From Bacteroidaceae bacterium (GTDB lineage Bacteria > Bacteroidota > Bacteroidia > Bacteroidales > Bacteroidaceae), in NCBI GenBank assembly GCA_024401185.1, contig JAKSLO010000020.1, positions 1 to 32,550 on the forward strand: a stretch of 32,550 nucleotides of DNA, read 5' to 3'. The first letter of the stretch is position 1. The number at the start of each line of letters is the position of its first letter. A program made the translations under genes and the position numbers. Positions 9,465 to 18,158 of the stretch are shown here, in pieces. The notes under the pieces are model-generated. The model was not told the origin of the DNA. It did not search any database and worked only from the letters and a program-made list of their open reading frames with translations.

Positions 9465-9548
9465 CGATAATAGACATCGAGCAGGAAGCCGGTCAGCAAT
9501 GAAGGACTTCCGACACATAGAGAAAAATAAACCACATAGTGCTGCAAT

Positions 9549-9600
9549 TCTCCCCCATAGGACATGCAGCCCCCTCCTTGCTGGGAGGGCGGGGGAAGAG
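9549..9600. repeat. C-rich/G-rich hairpin before lpxA
   Basis: CCCTCC (9572-9577) pairs with GGAGGG (9584-9589) across a TTGCTG loop. Flanking C and G runs (CTCCCCC near 9549-9555 and GGGGGAAGAG at 9591-9600) can extend it with bulges. It is much more G+C-rich than the surrounding DNA. Its G-rich 3' arm ends seven bases before the lpxA ATG, so it could mask ribosome entry. Confidence 0.5.
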
Positions 9601-9606
9601 ACATTT

Positions 9607-10380
9607 ATGAGTAAAATCAGTCCATTAGCACATATTCATCCCAATGCTAAGATTGGTGAGAACTGTGAGATTGGCCCTTTCTGTTTCATCGATGACAATG
9701 TGGAGATTGGCGACAACAACACATTGATGAACAGCGTCACCATACTCAGCGGTGCACGCATTGGCAACGGCAACATATTCTTTCCTGGTGCTGTAATCAG
9801 CGCCATACCTCAGGACCTTAAGTTCAGAGGTGAAGAGACCCTGGCCATCATCGGTGACAACAACAAGATTCGCGAGAATGTAACCATCAACCGTGGTACC
9901 GCCGCCCAGATGCGTACCAAGGTGGGCAACAACAACCTTCTGATGGAAGGAAGCCATGTGGCTCACGATGCAGTAGTGGGCAACGGTGTCATCATAGGCA
10001 ACAGTACAAAGCTGGCAGGCGAGATTGTCATCGACGACAACGCCATCCTGAGCGCAGGTGTACTGATGCACCAGTTTACCCGCGTGGGAAGCTACACTAT
10101 GGTGGGAGGTGGCACACGCTTCAGCCAGAGCATCCTTCCCTACTCCATGGTGGCACGTGATCCTGCTGCATTCTGCGGACTGAACCTGGTAGGTTTGAAA
10201 CGTCGTGGCTTCGACCGTGAACTCATCAACCGCATTCACCAAACCTATCAGATTATTCTGGGAGGAGGCAAGCTGGCCGATAACATTGAGCGCGTGAAGA
10301 ACGAGATTGAGATGAGTGCAGAGATACAATACATTCTCGACTTCATCGAGTGGACGGGCACCCGTGGTTTCATCCGTTAA
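9607..10380 (+). CDS. lpxA: UDP-N-acetylglucosamine acyltransferase LpxA
   Basis: First step of lipid A synthesis: adds a 3-hydroxyacyl chain to UDP-GlcNAc. The ATG at 9607 is chosen over an in-frame ATG at 9499 because homology begins at KISPLAHIHPNAKIG and the result is 257 residues, the normal family length. The 36-codon extension crosses the G/C hairpin and looks non-coding. The beta-helix hexapeptides cover about 1-180, the catalytic His is H120 in SHVAHDAVVGN, and the C-terminal helical part follows KRRGFDRELI. It is separated from lpxC/fabZ by 177 bases but is in the same direction and pathway. Confidence 0.96.
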   Translation: MSKISPLAHIHPNAKIGENCEIGPFCFIDDNVEIGDNNTLMNSVTILSGARIGNGNIFFPGAVISAIPQDLKFRGEETLAIIGDNNKIRENVTINRGTAAQMRTKVGNNNLLMEGSHVAHDAVVGNGVIIGNSTKLAGEIVIDDNAILSAGVLMHQFTRVGSYTMVGGGTRFSQSILPYSMVARDPAAFCGLNLVGLKRRGFDRELINRIHQTYQIILGGGKLADNIERVKNEIEMSAEIQYILDFIEWTGTRGFIR

Positions 10381-10406
10381 TGATGATAGGCAGAAACGAC
10401 ATAAGC

Positions 10407-10452
10407 CATTTTCATAACCTTAATATATATAAAAAGGTAAAACATGAAAATG
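10407..10452 (+). promoter_or_regulatory. Two-part AT-rich hairpin in the lpxA downstream gap
   Basis: CATTTTCAT (10407-10415) pairs with ATGAAAATG (10444-10452), and ACCTT (10417-10421) pairs with AAGGT (10434-10438) around an AT-rich loop. No T run follows, so termination is doubtful. It lies 34 bases before the next start codon and could influence expression of the acidic protein gene. Confidence 0.4.
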
Positions 10453-10485
10453 GAAAGACGTATAAACTAAAATTGTGATAAAGAG

Positions 10486-11031
10486 ATGATACTGAAAATC
10501 ACAGTGGCGTCAAACGAGGTAGAGGATTTTGCATTGGAGATTCTCATTGATGCCAATGCCACCTTTCTCGACCTTCACAAGACCATCCTAAAAGCCTGCC
10601 AGTATAAGGAGGGAAACGACCATCGCTTCTACATCTGCAATGAAGACTGGCGTCCTGAGCACCGCATCCTTCTTAACGACGATGGCAGCATCGGTTCGGA
10701 CGAAGATCTTTACCTGATGGATGACACCGTAATGGCAGACTTCCTGGAGGATGAGGGACAACGTATGGCCTACCGGTTCGACCCTGAGAGCCGACGCATC
10801 TTTTTGCTGGAACTTACCGAAACAATCTTCGGAAACCGCCAGCAAGAACCCGAGGTAAAGCGTCGTTATGGTATGCCCCCCATACAGTCGGAGGAGGAAG
10901 AGGAAATTACGCCAACTCCTACTCCTACAAATACAGACACCGACGAATCAGAGCTGGACGAGTCGTTCTATGGTGACGAGGGATTTGAGGCAGAGGAGTT
11001 TGACGAGGAGGGATTCGACATAATGGAGTAA
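10486..11031 (+). CDS. Acidic pRiA4b ORF-3-like family protein
   Basis: A 181-residue soluble protein without signal peptide or membrane segment. The first 120 residues resemble the plasmid pRiA4b ORF-3 fold: LEILIDANATFLDLHKTILKAC, then HRFYICNEDW and a YRFDP segment. The tail (about 135-181) is nearly all acidic residues with a PTPTPTNT spacer and ends in FDIME. The family's biochemical role is unknown; some members travel with mobile elements, but nothing mobile is seen here. It sits between lpxA and miaA, 75 bases before miaA, in a run of conserved housekeeping genes. Confidence 0.6.
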   Translation: MILKITVASNEVEDFALEILIDANATFLDLHKTILKACQYKEGNDHRFYICNEDWRPEHRILLNDDGSIGSDEDLYLMDDTVMADFLEDEGQRMAYRFDPESRRIFLLELTETIFGNRQQEPEVKRRYGMPPIQSEEEEEITPTPTPTNTDTDESELDESFYGDEGFEAEEFDEEGFDIME

Positions 11032-11106
11032 TCTGCAATATGGAGAAACTCAAATAAAAAACCTCCAGCATTCTATCCCCAACAGCAAAATTACTAATGC
11101 TGAATT

Positions 11107-12120
11107 ATGAATGAGGAATTGAGCAACAAGACTCTCATCGTACTGTTAGGTCCAACAGGAATAGGAAAGACAGAACTAAGTCTGCAATTGGCAGAAAGGC
11201 TGAGCTGTCCCATTCTGAACTGCGATAGCAGACAATTGTTTCGCGACCTGAAGATTGGCACAGCTGCCCCCACACAGGAGCAGTTGGAAAGGGTTAAGCA
11301 CTATTTTGTGGGCACCCTGTCACTCGATGAGTACTACAGCGCAGCTCAATACGAAGCGGAGGCACTATCCATACTTGAGTCACACTTCAAAAGCCACGAC
11401 GTGGCCATCCTCTCTGGAGGTAGTATGCTCTACATCGATGCTGTGTGCAAAGGTATTGATGACATTCCCACCATAGACGAAGTGACGAGAAAGGAATTGA
11501 AGCAACGTCTTGAGAAAGAAGGACTTGAATCATTACTCAACGAATTGAAGGAGCTCGATCCTGAATATTACGAAATCGTTGACAAGCATAATACTCGCCG
11601 TATCGTCCATGCCCTGGAAATATGCCACATGACAGGCAAAACCTACACTTCATTCCGAACAAGCGAGAAGAAATCTCGTCCCTTCCGCATCATCAAGATA
11701 GGTCTGCAACGCCCTCGTGAGGAATTATTTGAGCGTATAAACAAACGCGTGGAGATGATGATGCAAGAAGGACTGATGAATGAGGTGATGCAGAACCTGC
11801 CGAACCGCCATCTAAATTCCCTCAACACAGTAGGGTACAAGGAACTGTTTGAATACCTTGACAACAAGGACAAGAAAGATAAAGAAAAACGCGAACTCTT
11901 CATTAAAGGTCACTTAACCACACTGGCTGATGCCGTGGAGAGAATAAAAAAGAATACGCGGGTTTACGCTAAAAAACAAATGACATGGTTTGCCAAAGAC
12001 AACAACATAACATGGTTCCATCCCGACAACATCGATGGCATCATGAAATGGATTGACGAGCAAATCAAGAAAGAGAAAAAACAAGATTGTTTGTCTGAAA
12101 CGCAACATCCAATGTCCTGA
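11107..12120 (+). CDS. miaA: tRNA dimethylallyltransferase
   Basis: Adds a dimethylallyl group to A37 of tRNAs that read codons starting with U, which stabilises codon-anticodon pairing. The 337-residue protein has the P-loop GPTGIGKT (15-22) and the family NCDSRQLF motif (38-45, D40 usually the general base), followed by IGTAAPT. It is slightly longer than the roughly 310-residue norm, with a Lys-rich C-terminus. The conserved swivel segment [12 protein letters not shown] is present. The PBP1A gene starts 47 bases after its stop. Confidence 0.95.
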   Translation: MNEELSNKTLIVLLGPTGIGKTELSLQLAERLSCPILNCDSRQLFRDLKIGTAAPTQEQLERVKHYFVGTLSLDEYYSAAQYEAEALSILESHFKSHDVAILSGGSMLYIDAVCKGIDDIPTIDEVTRKELKQRLEKEGLESLLNELKELDPEYYEIVDKHNTRRIVHALEICHMTGKTYTSFRTSEKKSRPFRIIKIGLQRPREELFERINKRVEMMMQEGLMNEVMQNLPNRHLNSLNTVGYKELFEYLDNKDKKDKEKRELFIKGHLTTLADAVERIKKNTRVYAKKQMTWFAKDNNITWFHPDNIDGIMKWIDEQIKKEKKQDCLSETQHPMS

Positions 12121-12167
12121 TGCAAGGAAAATGGTTAAATGCGCGGGTATAATTACAAGAAAAGAAA

Positions 12168-14522
12168 ATGAAAATCCTCAAAAAATTCTTTCACGCTATC
12201 TACGGAGGACGCTGGTACAAGCGTGTGGTAATGTGGTTCCTTACCCTTATCCTACTATTCTTCCTATTTCTGGGAGCAGTAGATTTCAATCTTTTCGGAC
12301 TATTTGGTCCAACTCCAGGCTTCAGCGACATCAGAAACGCTGAAAGCATGAACAGTGAAGCCAGCGAGATTTACAGCGCTGATAGCGTGCTATTAGGACG
12401 CTACTTCAGCGAGAACCGTTCGGCTGTCACCTACGAGGAGATTTCTCCCATCCTAATCCGTACGCTGGTAGATACCGAGGATGAACGTTTCTACAACCAC
12501 TGGGGCATTGACTTCAAAGGTCTATTCTCAGCAGCCAAGGATATGGCAAAAGGCAAAGCACGCGGTGCCAGTACCATTACCCAGCAGCTTGCCAAGAATC
12601 TTTTCGTAAGAACCAAAAACTCTGCTACGGGCAAATTGGGAGGAAACATTCTGATAAAGAAAATGAAGGAATGGATTATTGCCACCAAACTTGAGCTTTC
12701 ACTTACCAAGGAAGAGATTGTAACGATGTATCTCAATACGGTCGATTTTGGTTGCAACTCATTTGGTATCAAGACTGCATGTAGAACCTACTTCGGCACC
12801 ACACCCGACCAAATCACCTACGAGCAGGCGGCTACCCTTGTGGGGTTACTTAAAGCCACCAGCTACTACAATCCACGCACCAACCCCAAGAACAGCAAGG
12901 AGCGCCGCAATATCGTTCTCGGCCAGGTATTCGACAAAGGGCATATCTATCTCAATGGGAAACCTGCCACAAAGGCCCAGTTCGATTCTTTGAAAGCACT
13001 TCCCATCCAAGTCGTCGAGAATCGTAATGAGAGCAGCAACGATGGTGTGGCTCCCTATTTCCGCAGAGCTCTTACCGACTACATTTACATGCTTTGCGAC
13101 AAAGGCTACATCGAGGGCTATGACAAGGACAACCACCTGGACCTTTATGCCGATGGATTAAAGATATACACCACCCTTGACACTCGCATGCAGAACTATG
13201 CTGAAGAAGCCGCTCACCGTCAGATGTCTGCCACCCAGCAACGTTTTGACAGCCACTGGCACAACATGAACCCCTGGCGCGATGAACATGGGCAGGAGAT
13301 TCCCAACTTCTTGGAAAACCTTGCCAAGAAAACAGGGTACTATGAGTATTATGACAAGAAGTTCAAGGGCAATGAGGACAGTATATTCAATCACCTCCGC
13401 AATGACAAGCATTTGGTGACCCTCTACAGCTATGATGGCCCCAAGGAGGAAATGATGAGTGTCATGGACTCTATCCGCTACATGGTATCCTTCCTGCATT
13501 GTGGCTTTGTTGTGATTGAACCCGACACCCGTCATGTCAAGGCGTGGGTAGGTGACCTTGATTTCAATTCATGGCAATACGACAAAGTGACAGCCATGCG
13601 TCAACCTGGTTCCACCTTCAAACTTTTCGTTTATACAGAAGCCATGAACCAAGGTATGACACCCAACACACGTCGTCAGGATAGTTTCAAGTCTTATCCT
13701 GACACCGTTGACGGAAAGCCCACAAGATGGACACCTCACAATGCCGATTGGTATTTCAGTGGCGCAAATATCACTCTCAAGAGCGCCTTTGCCATGAGTG
13801 TAAACAGCATTGCCGTAGGCCTTGGTTATGAATGTGGAATCGACAAGATTGCCAAGACTGCCAATGCCATGGGTATTGAGAGTAAATTGGAGGCTAAACC
13901 CTCACTCTCACTTGGTTCAAGCGATGTAAACTTGCTCGAACTAACTAACGCTTACTGTACCCCTATAGCAGAAGGCAAGAGCAACATGCCCATCATGGTC
14001 ACAAAGATTGTTGACCGTCACGGAAAGGTTATCTACGAAGCTCAACTCGAAGCTAAGCAAGCCATCCCCTATCGTTCGGCATTCCTCATGACCAAGATGC
14101 TGCAAGGAGGTATGTCTGGTACCAGTTCACGTCTGCGTGGTTTTGTGGGACAAGGATACTCACAAGCTGACTGGGGAGGCAAGACAGGAACGAGCAACAA
14201 CCATAGCGATGCATGGTTCATTGGAGTCACCCCCAAACTCGTCTTCGGATGTTGGGTTGGCGGCGAGTATCGTAGCATACATTTCCGCACAGGCGAACTG
14301 GGACAAGGTAATCGCACAGCCTTGCCAGTATGTGGTGACTTCATGAATCAAATTATGAAAGACAGTCGCTTCGCAAAATACCGTGCAAAGTTTGGTGAGC
14401 CCAAGGAGGCCATTGACAAGAAAGACTATGTCGGTGGAATCGAATATGTAGGTGCGCCTAAAGAAGAAGGTGAAGGCGAAGGAGGAGAAGGCGGTGCAGA
14501 TGGAGCATCGCCATCAGAATAA
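12168..14522 (+). CDS. Bifunctional class A penicillin-binding protein (PBP1A-type)
   Basis: Builds cell wall: polymerises lipid II and cross-links the stem peptides in the periplasm. The 784-residue protein has a cytoplasmic start and a membrane anchor at about 21-42. The GT51 glycosyltransferase domain shows EDERFYNHWGID (catalytic E104) and GASTITQQLAKNLF (133-146). The transpeptidase domain has the serine motif STFK (S482, K485), SVN (544-546) and KTGT (672-675). The C-terminus ends in a low-complexity Glu/Gly tail. Both active sites are intact. It follows miaA closely and is the last gene before a 224-base gap. Confidence 0.94.
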   Translation: MKILKKFFHAIYGGRWYKRVVMWFLTLILLFFLFLGAVDFNLFGLFGPTPGFSDIRNAESMNSEASEIYSADSVLLGRYFSENRSAVTYEEISPILIRTLVDTEDERFYNHWGIDFKGLFSAAKDMAKGKARGASTITQQLAKNLFVRTKNSATGKLGGNILIKKMKEWIIATKLELSLTKEEIVTMYLNTVDFGCNSFGIKTACRTYFGTTPDQITYEQAATLVGLLKATSYYNPRTNPKNSKERRNIVLGQVFDKGHIYLNGKPATKAQFDSLKALPIQVVENRNESSNDGVAPYFRRALTDYIYMLCDKGYIEGYDKDNHLDLYADGLKIYTTLDTRMQNYAEEAAHRQMSATQQRFDSHWHNMNPWRDEHGQEIPNFLENLAKKTGYYEYYDKKFKGNEDSIFNHLRNDKHLVTLYSYDGPKEEMMSVMDSIRYMVSFLHCGFVVIEPDTRHVKAWVGDLDFNSWQYDKVTAMRQPGSTFKLFVYTEAMNQGMTPNTRRQDSFKSYPDTVDGKPTRWTPHNADWYFSGANITLKSAFAMSVNSIAVGLGYECGIDKIAKTANAMGIESKLEAKPSLSLGSSDVNLLELTNAYCTPIAEGKSNMPIMVTKIVDRHGKVIYEAQLEAKQAIPYRSAFLMTKMLQGGMSGTSSRLRGFVGQGYSQADWGGKTGTSNNHSDAWFIGVTPKLVFGCWVGGEYRSIHFRTGELGQGNRTALPVCGDFMNQIMKDSRFAKYRAKFGEPKEAIDKKDYVGGIEYVGAPKEEGEGEGGEGGADGASPSE

Positions 14523-14533
14523 ACCAATAGCTT

Positions 14534-14698
14534 CTACCAAACGCCCCTACAAAACACGAGTATCGTGCAGGAGCAGATGGGGAGAGGTAAACTTGAAGTA
14601 AGACAAGGCACTCCCCTGTAGCCGTAGTGTCCCTTGTGCTCTTCGTAGAGTTCCGCTATTCGACGACGTACCTCAAGCCATGAAGGAGGGATATACAT
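14534..14698 (-). pseudogene. Probable relic of an IS3-family transposase (OrfB fragment)
   Basis: In the gap between PBP1A and the helicase, a minus-strand frame of 54 codons contains RRRIAELYEEHKGHYGYRG. This is the pattern seen just before the DDE core of IS3-type OrfB, where a helix with an acidic patch leads into a K-G-x-YGYR motif. The similarity ends straight after GYR and the frame then runs into unrelated sequence and a stop. No terminal inverted repeats, OrfA or DDE residues are visible. It could also be a chance frame, since only about 20 residues support the call. Confidence 0.42.
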
Positions 14699-14746
14699 AG
14701 AAAGTTCTACAACAGATTATACTTTTACCACATACTTTAACAAAGA

Positions 14747-16765
14747 ATGGACATAAAGCAGATAGATACCAGTGGACCCGAGTTTCAGAATGCTCTGAAT
14801 CTCATCACGCATACCCATAATTCTCTTTTCCTCACGGGAAAAGCAGGAACGGGTAAGAGTACCTTTCTGAAATATGTCTGCAGCCAGACAAAGAAGAAAT
14901 ATGTGGTATTGGCTCCTACTGGTATTGCTGCCATCAATGCGGGCGGACAGACGTTGCACAGCTTTTTCAAGCTGCCTTTTCACCCTCTTGTGCCCGATGA
15001 CCAACGCTTTGCAGGACGTCGCATCAAAGAGTTTTTGAAATACGGGAAACCACACATCAAACTGCTTCGCGAACTCGAACTCATCATCATTGATGAGATT
15101 TCAATGGTACGTGCTGATATCATCGACTTCATCGACAGGATTCTTCGCACCTATACAGGTAACTTCCGTGTTCCCTTTGGGGGAAAACAGATGCTGCTCA
15201 TAGGTGATGTCTTTCAATTAGAACCTGTTGTCAAGTCTGATGAACGTGACATTTTAAAACGATTCTATACCAATCCTTACTTCTTTTCTGCTCGTGTCTT
15301 TCGCGAAATGGAATTGGTAAGTATCGAACTTAGCAAGGTGTTCCGTCAAAAAGACCCCGTTTTTATCCGTACTCTCGACCATATCCGAACCGGAGAGATT
15401 TCTGAAAGTGAGATGCGCCTACTCAACACGCGTGTGGGAGCATCCAACACAGATTGTCCCGAGAACGCAAATGCGATGAGCATCATCTTAGCCACTCGCC
15501 GTGACAATGTTGATCACATCAATCAAACACACCTTGATGAACTGCCCGGCGAATCACAAGTGTTCAAAGGAACCATAAAAGGAGACTTTCCAGAATCCAT
15601 GCTGCCTACACTCATGAACCTCGAGCTAAAGGTTGGCGCACAGATCATCTTCATCAAGAACGATCAAGACAAACGATGGGTAAATGGTACTTTAGGAACC
15701 ATCATCGAGATTGACGAAGGAGAAGAGGAACTTGCGGTAATACTTGACAATGGAAACGAAGTCCGTGTCAAACAGGAACAATGGGAGAACGTTCGCTATA
15801 CCTACAACGAAAAGGAAAAAAAGATAGAAGAAGAGGTTTTAGGCACTTATGCCCAACTCCCAGTAAAACTGGCATGGGCCATCACCATACATAAAAGCCA
15901 AGGCCTTACATTCGATCGTGCCACCATTGACTTCACAGGAGGTACCTTTGCTGGCGGACAAGCATACGTGGCATTGAGTCGCTGCCGTTCGCTTGAGGGA
16001 ATGTCGCTAAGCCAGCCTCTCTCACAGGCAGAGGTGTTTGTACGACCTGAAATCACACAATTTGCTACACGTTTCAACGACGATGCCTCCGTACAACGAG
16101 CACTTCAAGCTGCCCGTGCCGACATTGAATACGCAGCGGCTATCAAAGAGTTTGACCAATTCAACATACCCGAGGCACTCAACCATTTCTTCGTGGCCAT
16201 TCATGCACGTTACGACATAGAACGCCCATTGCAGCGGCGTTTCCTACAAAGCAAATTGGGAATCGTACGCAAGTTGAAGGCTGAGAACGAAGCAATCAAG
16301 AAGCAAATGCTGGAGCAGCAGCAACGCCTTCAGCAATATGCCAAGGAATATTTCGAGATGGGTAATCTCTGCATTACAGAAGCCCACAACCCCAAGGCTG
16401 CCATCCGCAACTACGACAAAGCCATCGAACTATACCCCACCTTTGTGGATGCATGGGTACGCAAGGGTATCACACACATGGACGAAGGACAAAAAGAGGA
16501 GGCACAGCGTTGCTTGAAACGAGCCACAGAAATGAGTCCTGTACACTTCAAGGCATGGTATAACCTAGGGCGACTTCACATGGAAATAGGTGACTTCGAG
16601 CGTGCCATTAACGACTTTTCTCACGCTACCAGCATCAAGGATGACTATGCCAAGACATTTGACCTCATAGGTGAATGTTTCTCACGCCTGGGTAAAGAGG
16701 AGGAAGCAGAGCTTAACTGGACCATTGCTGAGCAAATTCGCAAGAAGAATAAGAATGACAATTAG
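14747..16765 (+). CDS. Pif1-like superfamily 1B helicase with C-terminal TPR repeats
   Basis: A 672-residue ATP-driven DNA or RNA helicase. Walker A is GKAGTGKS (31-38), Walker B is LIIIDEISM (D116-E117), and motif III is GDVFQLEP (153-160). The late motifs are AITIHKSQGLTFD (378-390) and YVALSRCRS (407-415), as in Pif1/RecD-type enzymes. After a coiled linker (about 500-530), three to four tetratricopeptide repeats run to the end (about 530-665, for example AIRNYDKAIELYP and AQRCLKRATEMSP). The repeats suggest a protein-docking role. No nuclease domain is seen. AlaX and DMT genes follow in the same direction. Confidence 0.88.
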   Translation: MDIKQIDTSGPEFQNALNLITHTHNSLFLTGKAGTGKSTFLKYVCSQTKKKYVVLAPTGIAAINAGGQTLHSFFKLPFHPLVPDDQRFAGRRIKEFLKYGKPHIKLLRELELIIIDEISMVRADIIDFIDRILRTYTGNFRVPFGGKQMLLIGDVFQLEPVVKSDERDILKRFYTNPYFFSARVFREMELVSIELSKVFRQKDPVFIRTLDHIRTGEISESEMRLLNTRVGASNTDCPENANAMSIILATRRDNVDHINQTHLDELPGESQVFKGTIKGDFPESMLPTLMNLELKVGAQIIFIKNDQDKRWVNGTLGTIIEIDEGEEELAVILDNGNEVRVKQEQWENVRYTYNEKEKKIEEEVLGTYAQLPVKLAWAITIHKSQGLTFDRATIDFTGGTFAGGQAYVALSRCRSLEGMSLSQPLSQAEVFVRPEITQFATRFNDDASVQRALQAARADIEYAAAIKEFDQFNIPEALNHFFVAIHARYDIERPLQRRFLQSKLGIVRKLKAENEAIKKQMLEQQQRLQQYAKEYFEMGNLCITEAHNPKAAIRNYDKAIELYPTFVDAWVRKGITHMDEGQKEEAQRCLKRATEMSPVHFKAWYNLGRLHMEIGDFERAINDFSHATSIKDDYAKTFDLIGECFSRLGKEEEAELNWTIAEQIRKKNKNDN

Positions 16766-16798
16766 GATACAACCTTGACTATCAAAGAAACATTTATA

Positions 16799-17263
16799 AT
16801 GGAACACATATTAAACGAGCACAACAAGGATGAGCATCGTCCTTCACATACTGCCGAGCATCTGCTTAACCAAACCATGGTTAGGATGTTTGGTTGCGAG
16901 CGTTCAAAGAATGCACACATTGAAAGGAAAAAGAGCAAGATAAACTTTGACCTTCTTGCCTGTCCTACCGCCGAGCAAGTAGCTGAGATTGAAAAGAAGC
17001 TCAACGAGTTGATTGAAGCCAACTTACCTGTCACATACGAGTTTGTGACACGTGACACCATACCCGAAGGTGTGAAGCTCGACAAACTGCCCGAAGATGC
17101 CAGCGAGACATTGCGACTTGTACGCATCGGTGACTATGACGTATGCCCTTGCATTGGCCAACATGTAGAATCAACCAAGCAGATTGGAAGCTTCCGCATC
17201 ACCAGCACAAGCTATAATGAAGGTTCTTTCCGCATCGTGTTCAAAGTAGCCAGCACAGAATAA
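16799..17263 (+). CDS. AlaX-type tRNA-editing (SAD-domain) protein
   Basis: Free-standing relative of the alanyl-tRNA synthetase editing domain, expected to hydrolyse mischarged tRNA such as Ser-tRNA(Ala). The ATG at 16799 gives 154 residues; an upstream TTG at 16775 is less likely. The zinc site is complete: HTAEH (H17, H21) and CIGQH (C118, H122). Only the SAD core is present, without the N-terminal AlaX extension, so it is the short class. The substrate cannot be fixed from sequence. It starts 33 bases after the helicase and overlaps the transporter start by one base (TAATG). Confidence 0.85.
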   Translation: MEHILNEHNKDEHRPSHTAEHLLNQTMVRMFGCERSKNAHIERKKSKINFDLLACPTAEQVAEIEKKLNELIEANLPVTYEFVTRDTIPEGVKLDKLPEDASETLRLVRIGDYDVCPCIGQHVESTKQIGSFRITSTSYNEGSFRIVFKVASTE

Positions 17264-18150
17264 TGTCCAAGAAACTTCCCAATCATCTTTACTTCTTCGT
17301 TGCGCTTCTGGTAGTGGCAATATGGGGCGAGACTTTCGTCTCTTCTAAGGTCTTACTAACCGAAGGGATGATGCCTGCCGATATTTTCTTCTATCGTTTC
17401 ACTCTAGCCTACCTGTGCATGGCCATGCTTTCACACAAACAGTTTCTTGCCAAGAATGCGAAAGACGAACTCAAGTTCTTGGCTCTTGGCTTATCAGGAG
17501 GCTCTCTGTACTTCCTAACCGAAAACATGGCATTGAAATATTCCACGGCTTCAAACGTGGCCATCATCGTGGGCACCACCCCCATGATGACCGCATTATT
17601 GTTGGCATGCTTCTACAAGGATGAACGTATGAACATACGGCAAATACAAGGTTCGTTCATAGCCTTTGCCGGATTGGTCATGGTGGTGTTAAACGGACAG
17701 TTTGCCTTGCACCTCAATCCTTTAGGAGATGCACTTGCATTAGGGGCATCTATCACATGGGGAGTGTACTCCTTATGCATGAAGTCACTATCCCAACAAT
17801 ATGATGTACGCTTCATAACCCGAAAAGTATTCGGCTATGGTCTGCTCACCATCCTTCCATGGTTTTTCTTCGTGCAACCCCTCCAAACCGATCTTGCCAT
17901 TCTGGGCAAGAGTGTGGTATGGATGAACCTGCTCTATCTTGCTTTAGTCGCCTCACTTCTTTGTTTCCTTACATGGAACTGGGTATTACCTCGTCTAGGG
18001 GTAGTAAAGGCAACCAACGTGGTGTACACACAATGTGCTTTTACTATGGTCATCTCGGCATGGGTTCTAGGAGAACGCATCACATGGTTTGCCATTGCTG
18101 GTACAGCAGTTCTAATTGCAGGAATGCTGCTCATGATAAAAAGAAAGTAA
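17263..18150 (+). CDS. EamA/DMT-family transporter
   Basis: Inner-membrane protein of 295 residues with about ten hydrophobic helices arranged as two tandem EamA halves (about 10-140 and 150-293). The first half opens with VALLVVAIWGETFVSSKVLL, typical of RhaT/YdcZ-like exporters. The second begins at DALALGASITWGVYSLCMKS. Substrates of such carriers range from amino acids to nucleotides, and the sequence does not say which. It is translationally linked to the AlaX-type gene. Its stop lies only eight bases from the convergent ABC-F gene's stop, with no terminator visible between them. Confidence 0.88.
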   Translation: MSKKLPNHLYFFVALLVVAIWGETFVSSKVLLTEGMMPADIFFYRFTLAYLCMAMLSHKQFLAKNAKDELKFLALGLSGGSLYFLTENMALKYSTASNVAIIVGTTPMMTALLLACFYKDERMNIRQIQGSFIAFAGLVMVVLNGQFALHLNPLGDALALGASITWGVYSLCMKSLSQQYDVRFITRKVFGYGLLTILPWFFFVQPLQTDLAILGKSVVWMNLLYLALVASLLCFLTWNWVLPRLGVVKATNVVYTQCAFTMVISAWVLGERITWFAIAGTAVLIAGMLLMIKRK

Positions 18151-18158
18151 GCTCTCCG

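Noticed and set aside
9499-9606. 36-codon N-terminal extension of LpxA
   Set aside because: It crosses a G/C hairpin, has no LpxA similarity, and would make the protein longer than the family norm.
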